Part shown: positions 34,145-43,420 of the stretch, in pieces
Position numbering within the stretch: position 1 is the first letter of the stretch
How the letters are laid out: each line of letters opens with the position of its first letter
Assembly (NCBI RefSeq): GCF_028767125.1
Contig: NZ_JAKCWP010000004.1
Coordinates: forward strand, 62,001 to 126,000
Origin: Chelativorans sp. YIM 93263
GTDB taxonomy: Bacteria; Pseudomonadota; Alphaproteobacteria; Rhizobiales; Rhizobiaceae
DNA: 64,000 nucleotides
Reading direction: 5' to 3'
Notes under the pieces: model-generated
Database searches by the model: none
The model's input: the letters and a program-made list of their open reading frames with translations, nothing else
What the model was told of the DNA's origin: nothing
Program-made: the position numbers and the translations under genes

Positions 34145-34834
34145 ATGTCCTACAAACTGGAAGTCCTAACCCCTCAGAACAGCCAGCTTATCTTCATCGA
34201 TCAGCAGCCGCAGATGGCCTTCGGTGTCCAGTCCATCGATCGGCAGACCCTGAAGAACAACGTCGTAGGCCTCGCCAAGGCGGCTAAGGCCTTCGGGATT
34301 CCTACGACGATCACGACGGTTGAGACCGAAAGCTTTTCGGGGCCGACATTTCCCGAGCTGCTTTCGGTGTTTCCCGAGGCTCCCATCCTGGAGCGTACAT
34401 CGATGAACTCCTGGGATGATCTGAAGGTCCGTGAGTCTTTGGCGGCCAATGCCGCCGACGGGCGCAAGAAGATCGTTGTGTCAGGTCTCTGGACCGAGGT
34501 CTGCAACCTGACCTTCGCGCTCTCCTGTCTCGCCAACACCGACTATGAAATCTACATGGTGGCCGACGCCTCGGGCGGAACGTCCGTCGACGCTCACAAC
34601 CGCGCCATGGACCGCATGGTACAGGTCGGGATCGTCCCGGTGACCTGGCAGCAGGTCCTCCTCGAATGGCAACGCGACTGGGCTCGGCGCGAAACCTACG
34701 ACGCCGTCATGGCCATCGTGCGGGAGCATTCCGGGGCCTACGGCATGGGCGCCGACTATGCTTACACCATGGTGCACAAGGCTCCCGAACGAGTAGCACA
34801 CGGCCCGGTTGTCGCGCCCAGGCCGGCGGCCTGA
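34145..34834 (+). CDS. Isochorismatase-family hydrolase (YcaC/nicotinamidase-like)
   Basis: This 229-residue cysteine hydrolase has the expected Asp19 (LIFIDQQPQMAF) and nucleophile Cys120 (VVSGLWTEVC). The family cis-peptide region is TEVCNLTFALSCLAN, and TSVDAHNRAMDRMVQVG follows. It resembles the YcaC group more than true nicotinamidase. Substrates would be small amides or isochorismate-like compounds. A paralogue with the same layout lies at 52072-52725. It lies between the XapX gene and the amidohydrolase gene on the same strand. Confidence 0.87.
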   Translation: MSYKLEVLTPQNSQLIFIDQQPQMAFGVQSIDRQTLKNNVVGLAKAAKAFGIPTTITTVETESFSGPTFPELLSVFPEAPILERTSMNSWDDLKVRESLAANAADGRKKIVVSGLWTEVCNLTFALSCLANTDYEIYMVADASGGTSVDAHNRAMDRMVQVGIVPVTWQQVLLEWQRDWARRETYDAVMAIVREHSGAYGMGADYAYTMVHKAPERVAHGPVVAPRPAA

Positions 34835-34975
34835 ATGATGTGATCGGGCTGGACCAGCCGCCCTGCCGGGAGCAGCCCGTGTTCCCCACGCTAGCCGTCG
34901 CATCGCCGTCACGCTTTTCGGCGATGCGGCTGCGGCTCGTGCTCGCGGATTCGATGTGCTGCGAAGGAGAAAGCC

Positions 34976-36826
34976 ATGACCGCCAAAGATCTAATCGTCG
35001 TCAACGCCAAGGTGACGACTCTTGATCGGCAGAACCCCTCGGCCGATGCGATAGCGATCCGAGACGGCAGGTTCATTGCCGTTGGCCCCGAAGCCGACGT
35101 GCGCGCTTCCGCGCCAATCGCCGAGGTGATCGACGCGAAGGGGCGCCGGCTCATCCCAGGGCTGATCGACAGCCACACCCATGTGATCCGCGGCGGGCTG
35201 AACTATAATATGGAGCTTCGCTGGGACGGCGTCCCCTCGCTTTCCGATGCAATGACGATGCTCAAGCGGCAGGTCGACCGCACCCCCGCGCCCCAATGGG
35301 TTCGCGTCGTGGGCGGCTTCACCGAACACCAGTTCGCCGAAAAGCGGCTCCCGACCCTCGAAGAAATCAATGCGCTCGCGCCCGATACGCCCGTCTTCAT
35401 TTTGCACCTGTACGATCGCGCCCTGCTCAACGCGGCCGCCTTGCGTGTCGTCGGCTACACGAAGAACACCCCCAATCCTCCCGGCGGCGAGATCGTCAGG
35501 GATGGGGCCGGCAATCCCACTGGCCTGCTGTTGGCGCAGCCCAATGCAACGATCCTGTATTCGACGCTGGCCAAGGGACCGAAGCTGGATCCCGACTACC
35601 AGATCAATTCGTCGCGCCATTTCATGCGCGAGTTGAACAGCCTCGGAGTGACCAGCGTGATCGATGCCGGCGGGGGCTTCCAGAAGTATCCCGACGACTA
35701 CGAGATCATAGAGAAGCTGCATGCCGACGGCCAGCTGACGGTCCGCATCAGCTACAACCTGTTTACCCAGAAGCCCAAGGAGGAGCTTGCGGACTTCTCG
35801 TCCTGGGTGAACCAAGTCTCGCCCGGGCAGGGAGACGATGTCTACCGCCACAACGGCGCCGGCGAGATGCTCGTCTATTCCGCAGCCGATTTCGAGGATT
35901 TCCGCGTCGAGCGTCCAGACATGCCCCCGGATATGGAAGCCGATCTGGAACCTGTCATTCGTCTCCTCGCAGAAAACCGTTGGCCCTGGCGGCTGCACGC
36001 CACTTACGACGAAACGATCGATCGTGCGCTCGACGTGTTCGAGAAGGTCAACCACGACGTTCCGCTGCAGGGGATCAACTGGTTCTTCGACCACGCCGAG
36101 ACGATCAGCGACCGCAATATCGACCGCATCGCCGCGCTCGGGGGCGGCATAGCGGTACAGCACCGGATGGCTTTTCAGGGCGAGTATTTCGTCGAACGTT
36201 ACGGGGCGAAAGCCGCCGAGCGCACGCCGCCGATCCGCCGGATCATGGAAGCGGGGGTTCCGGTGGGGGCCGGCACTGACGCCACCCGCGTCGCCAGCTA
36301 CAATCCGTGGGTTTCGCTGTCGTGGCTCGTGACTTCGAAAACCGTTGGAGGCCTCGCACTCTATCCGCAGCACAATCGCCTCGATCGCGAGACAGCACTG
36401 CGCCTCTGGACCGAGGCGAACACCTGGTTTTCCAATGAGGAAGGCAGGAAAGGCCAGATCAAGGCCGGACAGCTCGCCGACCTCGCCGTGCTGTCCGGCG
36501 ATTACTTTTCCGTGCCGGAAAGCGACATCGTCCACCTGCGATCGGTCCTCACCATTCTCGGCGGCAAGGTCGTGCATGGAGACGGCGAATACGAGTGGCT
36601 TGCACCGGATCTTCCCGCTGCCATGCCGGACTGGTCGCCGGTCGCCACGTTCGGTGGCTACCACCAAACGAAGGAAGCCCGCACCAAGCTGATGATGAAT
36701 TGCGGTTGTAGCAGTTTCTGCGCGGTGCATGGTCATGACCATGCCGCCGCTCTCGGTACGCAGCTCCCAGTCTCCGACGCCCGCACTTTCTGGGGTGCCC
36801 TCGGATGCGGTTGCTGGGCCGTCTGA
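34976..36826 (+). CDS. YtcJ-like metal-dependent amidohydrolase
   Basis: This 616-residue amidohydrolase-superfamily enzyme has the composite-domain start (LIVVNAKVTTLDRQNPSADA), metal-binding DSHTHV near residue 64, a later FDHAETIS, and the catalytic Asp region GAGTDATR. The last 45 residues are Cys/His-rich (NCGCSSFCAVHGHDHA … GALGCGCW) and could bind a metal. AAGGAG precedes the ATG. It would hydrolyse an N-acyl, ester or imine bond of a small molecule. It is located between the isochorismatase-like gene and an MFS exporter gene. Confidence 0.87.
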   Translation: MTAKDLIVVNAKVTTLDRQNPSADAIAIRDGRFIAVGPEADVRASAPIAEVIDAKGRRLIPGLIDSHTHVIRGGLNYNMELRWDGVPSLSDAMTMLKRQVDRTPAPQWVRVVGGFTEHQFAEKRLPTLEEINALAPDTPVFILHLYDRALLNAAALRVVGYTKNTPNPPGGEIVRDGAGNPTGLLLAQPNATILYSTLAKGPKLDPDYQINSSRHFMRELNSLGVTSVIDAGGGFQKYPDDYEIIEKLHADGQLTVRISYNLFTQKPKEELADFSSWVNQVSPGQGDDVYRHNGAGEMLVYSAADFEDFRVERPDMPPDMEADLEPVIRLLAENRWPWRLHATYDETIDRALDVFEKVNHDVPLQGINWFFDHAETISDRNIDRIAALGGGIAVQHRMAFQGEYFVERYGAKAAERTPPIRRIMEAGVPVGAGTDATRVASYNPWVSLSWLVTSKTVGGLALYPQHNRLDRETALRLWTEANTWFSNEEGRKGQIKAGQLADLAVLSGDYFSVPESDIVHLRSVLTILGGKVVHGDGEYEWLAPDLPAAMPDWSPVATFGGYHQTKEARTKLMMNCGCSSFCAVHGHDHAAALGTQLPVSDARTFWGALGCGCWAV

Positions 36827-36935
36827 CCTCGGTAGCCACTTCGACGCGCGCCAATGCGATCTGCGCCGTCTGCCACGCGCCGAACAGGAACAATCCGATG
36901 AGATTTACCACCAAGGGTGGATGAAGGGAATGGTC

Positions 36936-38528
36936 ATGAGCGAACGGCGGCAGGAGATTGCAGCTGACACATCCGGACCACTGAGTTACCCGGTTTTCCG
37001 GGCACTGTGGATAGCGACCATCGTGTCCAATGTCGGCACATGGATGCACGATGTCGGCGCTGGCTGGCTGATGACCTCGCTGTCGCCAAGCCCGTTGCTG
37101 GTTGCTTTGGTTCAGGCGGCGACGACGCTGCCGATGTTCCTGCTTGCCCTTCCCGCCGGGGCGCTTGCCGACATCGTCGACCGGCGCAAGATGCTGCTGG
37201 CGGCGCAAATGCTCGGCTTGATTTCGGCGGCGATACTGGCTCTCCTGACGTACTACGGTCTCGTTACGCCAGAAGTCTTGCTGGCCGGGACGTTCATGCT
37301 CGGGATCGCCGCGGCGCTCAGCGCGCCAGTGTTTCAGGCGATCGTGCCTGAACTGGTGGACAGGCAGGCACTGCCGGACGCCATCGCGCTGAACAGCCTC
37401 GGCGTCAACATCTCGCGCGCAATCGGGCCGGCGCTCGGCGGGGTCATCGTCGCGATCGCGGGCACGCCGGCCGTGTTCGCGCTCAATGCACTGTCGGTGG
37501 TGGCCGTTCTGTTCGTCCTGTTTACCTGGCGACGCCCCCAAGCCGTTCACAACCTGCCGCCCGAACATTTTTTCGGGGCATTGAAGGCCGGTTACCGCTA
37601 CACGCGCCATTCACCGGCGATGCGTCTCGTGCTGGTACGGGCGGTGGCCTTCTTCCTGTTCGCCAGTGCACTGTGGGCGATGCTGCCGTTGATTGCCCGG
37701 CGCGGGCTTGGGCTTGATGCGGCCGGTTACGGGGTTCTTCTCGGCTGCATGGGCGCGGGGGCGGTGCTGGGCGCGATCCTGCTGAAGCGATTGCGCAAAG
37801 CGGTTTCCGCCAACACAATATCCGCCGCGGCCACACTGCTTTATGCGCTGGCGATGCTGGGGCTCGCTCTGGTCTCCAATCCGTGGATTGCCGGTGTCGT
37901 CCTGTTCGCGGCCGGCCTCGCCTGGATCGGCATGCTGACATCGCTCAACGTCGCCGCCCAGATGGCCTCTCCGGGATGGGTGAAGGCACGAGCGCTGGCC
38001 GTCTACCTGCTGGTCTTTCAGGGCGCGATGACCGGCGGAAGTGTGCTGTGGGGCTCGCTCGCTTCAAGCACCAGCGTCGCCACGGCGCTGGTGGTCGCGG
38101 CCGTCGGACAAGCGGTGGCGCTGCTCCTCGCTCTCTATTGGCGGCTGCCGCAGGATTCGGCCAGCGATCTGGCGCCCTCGAACCATTGGGCGGAACCGGT
38201 CGTCTCCGTCCAGCCGGCAGGGGATCGCGGTCCCGTTCTTATCGAGATCGAATATCGCGTAGACCCTGCACGCCTGGCCGAATTTGTCGCTGCATTGCGC
38301 AAATTCCATTCTGTAAGACAGCGCGACGGAGCGATCCGCTGGGATGTATGGGAGGATGCGGCCGAGGAAGGGCGCGTGGTCGAAAGCTTCGTCGTCGAAA
38401 GCTGGATTGAGCATCAGCGCCAGCACAGCCGGGTAACGCGTACCGACCAGCTCGATCAGGAAATGATAAACGCGTTCCATGTCGGTGATCAGCCGCCACT
38501 GGTACGTCATCTGCTGCGTCCGGCCTGA
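36936..38528 (+). CDS. MFS transporter (transmembrane secretion effector type) with C-terminal monooxygenase-like domain
   Basis: This protein of about 530 residues starts with an EntS-like major facilitator domain of roughly 400 residues (SYPVFRALWIATIVSNVGTW, LPAGALADIVDRRKML, and ten to twelve hydrophobic segments). It ends with a soluble domain of about 95 residues (VLIEIEYRVDPARLAEFVAA … GAIRWDVWEDAAEEGR) that looks like the antibiotic-biosynthesis-monooxygenase/ferredoxin-like fold. This combination is known in the MFS_3 family. The ATG at 36936 is chosen because AAGGGA lies 6 bases upstream and upstream residues have no homology. It probably exports a small molecule. Confidence 0.87.
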   Translation: MSERRQEIAADTSGPLSYPVFRALWIATIVSNVGTWMHDVGAGWLMTSLSPSPLLVALVQAATTLPMFLLALPAGALADIVDRRKMLLAAQMLGLISAAILALLTYYGLVTPEVLLAGTFMLGIAAALSAPVFQAIVPELVDRQALPDAIALNSLGVNISRAIGPALGGVIVAIAGTPAVFALNALSVVAVLFVLFTWRRPQAVHNLPPEHFFGALKAGYRYTRHSPAMRLVLVRAVAFFLFASALWAMLPLIARRGLGLDAAGYGVLLGCMGAGAVLGAILLKRLRKAVSANTISAAATLLYALAMLGLALVSNPWIAGVVLFAAGLAWIGMLTSLNVAAQMASPGWVKARALAVYLLVFQGAMTGGSVLWGSLASSTSVATALVVAAVGQAVALLLALYWRLPQDSASDLAPSNHWAEPVVSVQPAGDRGPVLIEIEYRVDPARLAEFVAALRKFHSVRQRDGAIRWDVWEDAAEEGRVVESFVVESWIEHQRQHSRVTRTDQLDQEMINAFHVGDQPPLVRHLLRPA

Positions 38529-38627
38529 CCGACAGAACGCCCAATCAAACGACCTATTCACGCCGCCCGCTGGCCGACGGGGCCCCATGCCCTGCGCTTG
38601 GCACCCTGTTTTTCGCGGCAGGAGATT

Positions 38628-38670
38628 GCCCGCAAGATCGGCACCTGGAAAGCAGCTTCTGCGCCGCGAA
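38628..38670. repeat. Dispersed intergenic repeat, copy B
   Basis: GCCCGCAAGATCGGCACCT, followed by AGCAGCTTCTGCGCCGC, matches copy A at 33651-33695 with a handful of differences. It lies in the roughly 300-base gap between the MFS gene and the chloroperoxidase-like gene, where no other feature is seen. Confidence 0.45.
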
Positions 38671-38832
38671 ATGTGTGCCCGCTCGCTATGCTTCAAATCG
38701 TGAAGCAATGAACCGCTCGCGTTCAAGGTGGAGTGCGAGCAGACGCGAGCCTCTCAAGCCGGAGGCGATACCACCGCCGCGAGGCCCTATTCCCGCGCGG
38801 CAGAGCCCCACCGACCACCAAGGAGAAATGCA

Positions 38833-39663
38833 ATGGCAACCATCACCATATCAGACGGCACCACCCTGTTCTACAAAAATTGGGGGCCGAAGGACGCCCA
38901 GCCGATCATGTTCCACCATGGCTGGCCGCTCAGCGCCGACGACTGGGACAACCAGATGCTGTTCTTCCTCTCGCATGGCTATCGCGTGATCGCGCATGAT
39001 CGCCGCGGCCATGGCCGGTCCGACCAGACCGACACCGGCAACGATATGGACACATACGCGGCAGACGTGGCCGAACTCGCCAAGGCACTGGACCTGCGCG
39101 ACGCCGTCCATATCGGCCATTCGACCGGCGGCGGCGAAGTCGCCCGCTATGCGGCCCGCGCCGAGCGTGGCCGGGTGGCGAAGGCCATTCTGATCGCCGC
39201 GATCCCGCCGGTGATGGTTCAGTCCGAAGCGAACCCGGACGGCGTTCCCATGGAGGTTTTCGACGGGTTGCGTTCCGCCCTGGAGACAAATCGCGCGCAG
39301 TTTTACCGTGATCTGCCGAGCGGGCCCTTCTATGGCTTCAACCGGGAGGGCGCGAAGGTCAGCCAGGGCCTGATCGACAATTGGTGGCGCCAGGGCATGA
39401 GTGGCGGCGCAAAGGCGCACCATGACTGCATCGAAGTGTTTTCGGAGACCGACTTCACGGAAGATTTGAAGGCACTCACCGTTCCCGTGCTGATCATCCA
39501 CGGCGAGGACGATCAGATCGTGCCGATCGAGAACTCTGCTCACAAGGCGATCAAGCTCGTCAGGGACGGAACGCTGAAGACCTATCGCGGCCTTTCTCAC
39601 GGCTTGTTCGCCACGCATCCGGATGTGGTAAACCCGGATATGCTGGCCTTCATCCGCGCCTGA
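38833..39663 (+). CDS. Alpha/beta hydrolase, non-heme chloroperoxidase-like
   Basis: This 276-residue hydrolase has [17 protein letters not shown], the nucleophile Ser97 in GHSTGGGE, an acid in HGEDDQIVP and the catalytic His in GLSHGLF. This is the typical set of cofactor-free haloperoxidase/perhydrolase relatives, which act in practice as esterases or perhydrolases. AAGGAG lies before the ATG. A GC-rich hairpin at 39687-39711 follows the stop. Confidence 0.9.
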   Translation: MATITISDGTTLFYKNWGPKDAQPIMFHHGWPLSADDWDNQMLFFLSHGYRVIAHDRRGHGRSDQTDTGNDMDTYAADVAELAKALDLRDAVHIGHSTGGGEVARYAARAERGRVAKAILIAAIPPVMVQSEANPDGVPMEVFDGLRSALETNRAQFYRDLPSGPFYGFNREGAKVSQGLIDNWWRQGMSGGAKAHHDCIEVFSETDFTEDLKALTVPVLIIHGEDDQIVPIENSAHKAIKLVRDGTLKTYRGLSHGLFATHPDVVNPDMLAFIRA

Positions 39664-39686
39664 GACGGCTTCGCCGAAGGCAATCC

Positions 39687-39711
39687 GGCGGCCGCGCCGT
39701 CTGCGGCCGCC
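39687..39711 (+). terminator. Candidate terminator hairpin after the chloroperoxidase-like gene
   Basis: GGCGGCCGC and GCGGCCGCC form a perfect 9-bp stem with a 7-base loop, starting 23 bases after the stop codon. There is no U-tract, so it may be a weak or Rho-assisted terminator. Confidence 0.45.
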
Positions 39712-39858
39712 GCAAGCGCGCCTTCGTGCACGCACTGCTCGCCGTCGCTGCGCGAGGATACACTGCCGGATAGTGTCGGCTTTCACCGGGAGTGTGTTCG
39801 GCGCTGTTGGAAGTGTTGGCAATCCGTGCTCGGCACTCGAAGATAAGGCATTGAAACT

Positions 39859-40887
39859 ATGAATGTCGTCAGGATCGCGATTGCCGGTTTCGGGGGCGTG
39901 GGCCGCGCCACGGCCAACCTTCTTTTGGCCCGGCGTGAGCGCTACCGGCAGGTCTATGGGGCCGACATTCGCCTCGTCGCGGTCTGCGGTTCGCGATCCG
40001 GACTGGCCGACGCAAGCGGTCTCGAAGCGGAGCGCCTGGATGCGCTCGAGCCGGATCTGTCGGGCCCGGCATTCATCGAGGCGAGCGGCGCCGACATTCT
40101 CATCGAGGCGGGGCCGAGCGACTTTCGCACCGGCGGCCCCGGCCTCGCCTATATCCGTTCCGCCCTCTCGGCGGGGCGCGACGCGATCGTGATATCCAAG
40201 GGTGCGCTGGTCCACAGCGGACCGGAGTTGCTGGCCCTGGCGCGATCCTCGGGCGCGATGCTGAAACTCAGCGGCGCCGCCGCCGCCGCGCTGCCGACCA
40301 TAGACCTTCTCGAGCACAGCCTGAAAGGCTGCGAAGTGCTCGAAATCGAGGGCATTCTGAACGCCACCACCAACTACCTGCTCGACGCGATGATGAACCG
40401 GAACCTCGGCTTCGACGAGGCGCTGAGGCGCGCCCAGGCGGGCGGTTTCGCAGAAGCCGACCCGCGCAACGATACCGAGGGCTGGGACACCGCCAGCAAG
40501 CTCATCCTCATCGCCAATTTCGGCCTGGACGCGGACCTGACGATGGACGAGCTGGTCGTCGAGGGCATTCAGTCGGTTGTGGCGCACGATCTCGAGACGT
40601 GGCGAAAGCAGCGTCTCGTTCCCAAGCTCGTCGGGAGCCTCATCCGGACGGATGCGGCGACGCGGGCGGCCGTCGGCGTCCGGACCTACCCGGCGACCGA
40701 TCCGCTTGCGCATGTCTCGGGAAAGAACAAGGCGATCCGCATCACCACGGACGCGATGGGCGAGACGATCGCGATCGGATCCGGAACCGAGCCTCTCGCC
40801 ACCGCGGCCGCCGCGCTGAAGGATCTCGAACATATCCTGACGGCAAGAGCGGTGCGGTCCACTGGTGTTTCAGGAGGAAAGGAATGA
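39859..40887 (+). CDS. Homoserine dehydrogenase-like NAD(P)-dependent protein (short form)
   Basis: This 342-residue protein has the Rossmann motif IAGFGGVGRATANLLL, the central ISKGALVHSGPELLALA and LKLSGAAAAALPTI segments, the EIEGILNATTNYLLDAM homoserine-dehydrogenase block, and AGGFAEADPRNDTEGWDTASK. The C-terminal ACT domain of long homoserine dehydrogenases is absent. The ATG of a glutamine amidotransferase overlaps its stop. The pairing suggests a modified amino-acid or specialised route rather than the threonine pathway. Confidence 0.85.
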   Translation: MNVVRIAIAGFGGVGRATANLLLARRERYRQVYGADIRLVAVCGSRSGLADASGLEAERLDALEPDLSGPAFIEASGADILIEAGPSDFRTGGPGLAYIRSALSAGRDAIVISKGALVHSGPELLALARSSGAMLKLSGAAAAALPTIDLLEHSLKGCEVLEIEGILNATTNYLLDAMMNRNLGFDEALRRAQAGGFAEADPRNDTEGWDTASKLILIANFGLDADLTMDELVVEGIQSVVAHDLETWRKQRLVPKLVGSLIRTDAATRAAVGVRTYPATDPLAHVSGKNKAIRITTDAMGETIAIGSGTEPLATAAAALKDLEHILTARAVRSTGVSGGKE

Positions 40888-41588
40888 CACGGAAAAGCGT
40901 ACAGGCCATTCGCCACATAGGCTTTGAGGACCTGGGAAGCTTTGCGGACCCTTTGAGGGAGGCCGGCTACGACATCGAATACATCGATGTGGCCGAGCGC
41001 GATCCGGCAGGGCTCGACCCTCTCGCCGCCGATCTCCTCGTGGTCCTGGGCGGTCCGATCGGCGTGTACGAGCACGACGCCTATCCGGTCGTCACCGACG
41101 AGATAGACCTGCTGCGGGCGCGGCTCGCAGCCGACCGGCCGACACTTGGCATATGTCTCGGCGCGCAACTGATGGCGGCGGCCCTCGGCGCGCGTGTCTA
41201 TCCGGGTCCGGCCAAGGAGATCGGCTGGTCGGCACTCGATCTGTCGGATACGGCCGCGCCCAATCCTCTCGCCGTGCTGCAGGATGTGCCCGTGCTCCAC
41301 TGGCATGGCGACACGTTCGATCTGCCGGAAGGCGGCACTCTGCTCGCATCCACCGCGCTCTGCACAAACCAGGCCTTCTCGCGTGGACAGAATGTGCTCG
41401 GCCTCCAGTTCCACCCGGAGGTTCTTGGCGCGCGGTTCGAGCACTGGCTTCTGGGGCATGCAAATGAACTGGCCACGGCAGGCATCGACCCCGTCACGCT
41501 ACGCCGCGATGCCGGGCGGCATGCCAGCCGGCTTGAACTAGCCAGTGCCGCGCTCCTCACCGATTGGCTGGCGCGCCTGACGCGGTAG
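40884..41588 (+). CDS. Class I glutamine amidotransferase-like protein
   Basis: This 234-residue stand-alone GATase1 domain has the nucleophile Cys in GICLGAQLMAAALGA and the His/Glu of the triad in LQFHPEV. The HWHGDTFDLPEG stretch is typical of GuaA-like glutamine amidotransferases that act on peptides or small amines. The start overlaps the homoserine-dehydrogenase-like stop (ATGA), after an AGGAGG site. It may supply ammonia or cleave a gamma-glutamyl compound. Confidence 0.88.
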   Translation: MTRKSVQAIRHIGFEDLGSFADPLREAGYDIEYIDVAERDPAGLDPLAADLLVVLGGPIGVYEHDAYPVVTDEIDLLRARLAADRPTLGICLGAQLMAAALGARVYPGPAKEIGWSALDLSDTAAPNPLAVLQDVPVLHWHGDTFDLPEGGTLLASTALCTNQAFSRGQNVLGLQFHPEVLGARFEHWLLGHANELATAGIDPVTLRRDAGRHASRLELASAALLTDWLARLTR

Positions 41589-41631
41589 TTCCTTGGCAAG
41601 CCTTCGCCTGCAGGGCGCCGCCCGTGACCAA

Positions 41632-42543
41632 TCACTGCAACGCGATGACACGTAGCGGATCGCGCACTGCCCGGCGATAATCGGTCGGGCTCATGTGTTG
41701 GTGCTTGATGAAAACACGGGCCAGCACCTGGTTGGACGAATATCCCACCTCCTGGGCGATCTCGGTGACCGGAAGCTCCGTCGTCTCGAGGAGTTCGCAG
41801 GCTCTCTCCACTCTCAGTCGTGTCAGATAGACCCGGGGCGGCACGCCGAGGCTCTGCTTGAACATGCGTGCGAAATGGAATGGCGACAGCCGCGCCTCAG
41901 CTGCCAGTTCGTCGAGGCTTATGTCTTCTGAAAACCGCGCCCTCAGCAGTTCCACGCTGCGCCTCTCTGCCCAAGGGGCGAGGCCGCCCTTGACCTGCGC
42001 GAATGGCGCCCCGCCCAATCGGCAGAGCTCGGCCAGGATCTCGCAACCCGCAGCCTGCGCCAGCAGCCGCGACGGCGCGCCCTCCTCATCGCACAAGACC
42101 CACAGGTTCCGGATTGCCGATCGGATAGAGGGCGAGGCGAAGGTCCCCATACATAGTTTCTGGTAGTCGACAGGGAACCGCCCCTCGGCGGCTTCATCCA
42201 GAATGGACTGCCACTGCGCCAACGGAAACGATAAGCTGCGAAGCTCATGAGCGGCGTCAACAATGACCGTATTTGCGAACCTCGGAGCGGAGAGAAAAAA
42301 GCCGCCCTTTTCGCTCCTCGCATCGAAACGCCCCCCTCCCATATCGCCGCTGACGCGGCTGCCACCATGCAAATCTTGATAGAGGACGATATCCGGGACG
42401 GCGGGGTCGGACATGTCCCCGGCCGGCTGCGCAGCTTCAAGCAGATGAATGATACCACCTGCCGACTTCTTCGTGCGCACATAGCTCGCCAGGTGACCGT
42501 CGCTGTACCATTGGGCAAAAGAGCTATAGGCAGGCACGCTCAT
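41632..42543 (-). CDS. AraC-family transcriptional regulator
   Basis: This 303-residue regulator has an N-terminal sensor region and two C-terminal helix-turn-helix motifs: DISLDELAAEARLSPFHFAR and PVTEIAQEVGYSSNQVLAR, ending HMSPTDYRRAVRDPLRVIAL. A degraded piece of a close paralogue's last residues lies at 49984-50059. It converges on the amidotransferase gene and is divergent from the TetR gene. Its target is unknown. Confidence 0.9.
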   Translation of the reverse strand: MSVPAYSSFAQWYSDGHLASYVRTKKSAGGIIHLLEAAQPAGDMSDPAVPDIVLYQDLHGGSRVSGDMGGGRFDARSEKGGFFLSAPRFANTVIVDAAHELRSLSFPLAQWQSILDEAAEGRFPVDYQKLCMGTFASPSIRSAIRNLWVLCDEEGAPSRLLAQAAGCEILAELCRLGGAPFAQVKGGLAPWAERRSVELLRARFSEDISLDELAAEARLSPFHFARMFKQSLGVPPRVYLTRLRVERACELLETTELPVTEIAQEVGYSSNQVLARVFIKHQHMSPTDYRRAVRDPLRVIALQ

Positions 42544-42704
42544 GCTGTGTCTCCAATGCTATCGCTGATCGGGCTGAGCCGGCGGCCCCTTCGCGCTTCG
42601 CAGATCGATCGGGCGCGAGTGTCAAACCGGTGGCGTGCGAAAGGCACCGCCGCGATCCTCGTCTCAAGCCACCCGCAGCCAATCACAAATACCCGTTGAA
42701 GCCC

Positions 42705-42736
42705 GTTTCAACCTCTTCTCACTCACTGGTTGAAAC
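42705..42736. promoter_or_regulatory. Inverted-repeat operator candidate upstream of the TetR gene
   Basis: GTTTCAACC (42705-42713) and GGTTGAAAC (42728-42736) are perfect 9-base inverted arms with a 14-base spacer. A third half-site, GTTGAA (42695-42700), forms a smaller dyad with the left arm. It lies in the divergent AraC/TetR promoter region, so either regulator could bind it. Confidence 0.55.
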
Positions 42737-42741
42737 GCTAC

Positions 42742-42777
42742 CGTTCCATCCACAGTGGAGGATTTTTGGATGGAACG
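42742..42777 (+). promoter_or_regulatory. 10-bp inverted repeat enclosing the TetR ribosome site and start codon
   Basis: CGTTCCATCC (42742-42751) and GGATGGAACG (42768-42777) are exact inverted arms with a 16-base loop. The loop contains the ribosome site GGAGGA, and the right arm contains the start codon ATG at 42770. As RNA this would fold the start codon into a stem; as DNA it is a plausible autoregulatory TetR operator. Confidence 0.55.
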
Positions 42778-43381
42778 CAAGAGTATCGACCGCAAAAAAG
42801 GACGGAAACCGAGCGGGGCGGCTGTCATGCGACCTGAACTGACGACAGCCCTGTACAGGGCGCTTTTCGAGGAGTGGGCGCAGACCGGCTACACGGGAAT
42901 GAGCCTGGAGCGGGTGGCGGATCGGGCAGGCGCGGGCAAGGCCGCCATCTATCGGCGATGGCCGTCGAAACTTGAGTTCGCGTGCGACGCGATACAGAGC
43001 GTCGCGTTCATGCGGTTGGGTTTCGCCGACCAGGGGTCTCTACAGGCAGATATCCTTGCATACCTTAGAGCCACGCGCACGGTTCTGCGACATCCTCTTG
43101 TGCGCCGGATAATCCCTGATCTGATTGCACAACGTTCACGTTCGAATGAACTGTCGGCGATTCTGCATGACATAGCAGTGGCACGGAGACAGTTCGGAAA
43201 TCAACTGCTGGACCGCGCAATCGCCCGGAATGAACTCCACGAGCACCTCGACAGGGAACTCGCGATGGATCTGCTCTTTTCCGCGCTCTATGGGCGCATG
43301 ATCATCCGGAGGAAAACCTTCACGAATTCTGACCTCGACAGGCTGGCCATTGCTATGGATGCAGCAATCAAGGCCTGCTGA
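42770..43381 (+). CDS. TetR/AcrR-family transcriptional regulator
   Basis: This 203-residue regulator has the N-terminal HTH MSLERVADRAGAGKAAIYRRW, where KAAIYRRWPSKLEF is the TetR recognition helix region. The remaining helices form the ligand-binding domain with the C-terminal ALYGRMIIRRKTF-type segment. The ATG at 42770 is chosen over an upstream GTG at 42755 because GGAGGA is correctly spaced. It is divergent from the AraC gene and upstream of the catalase gene. Confidence 0.9.
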   Translation: MERKSIDRKKGRKPSGAAVMRPELTTALYRALFEEWAQTGYTGMSLERVADRAGAGKAAIYRRWPSKLEFACDAIQSVAFMRLGFADQGSLQADILAYLRATRTVLRHPLVRRIIPDLIAQRSRSNELSAILHDIAVARRQFGNQLLDRAIARNELHEHLDRELAMDLLFSALYGRMIIRRKTFTNSDLDRLAIAMDAAIKAC

Positions 43382-43420
43382 CCAGCCCGCTGGCTGCTGC
43401 GTTAGGCCTCCACAAATCAA

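Noticed and set aside
34991-36742. A 583-codon minus-strand frame opposite the amidohydrolase
   Set aside because: It mirrors the coding frame of a clearly conserved amidohydrolase and has no homologous features.
39615-39626. Another CATCCGGATG match resembling the LacI operator
   Set aside because: It lies inside the chloroperoxidase-like coding sequence (codons for HPDV), lacks the outer symmetric bases and is likely chance.
38851-40833. A 660-codon minus-strand frame across the chloroperoxidase and homoserine-dehydrogenase-like genes
   Set aside because: His/Arg/Gly-rich translation without motifs; both plus-strand genes beneath it are well supported.
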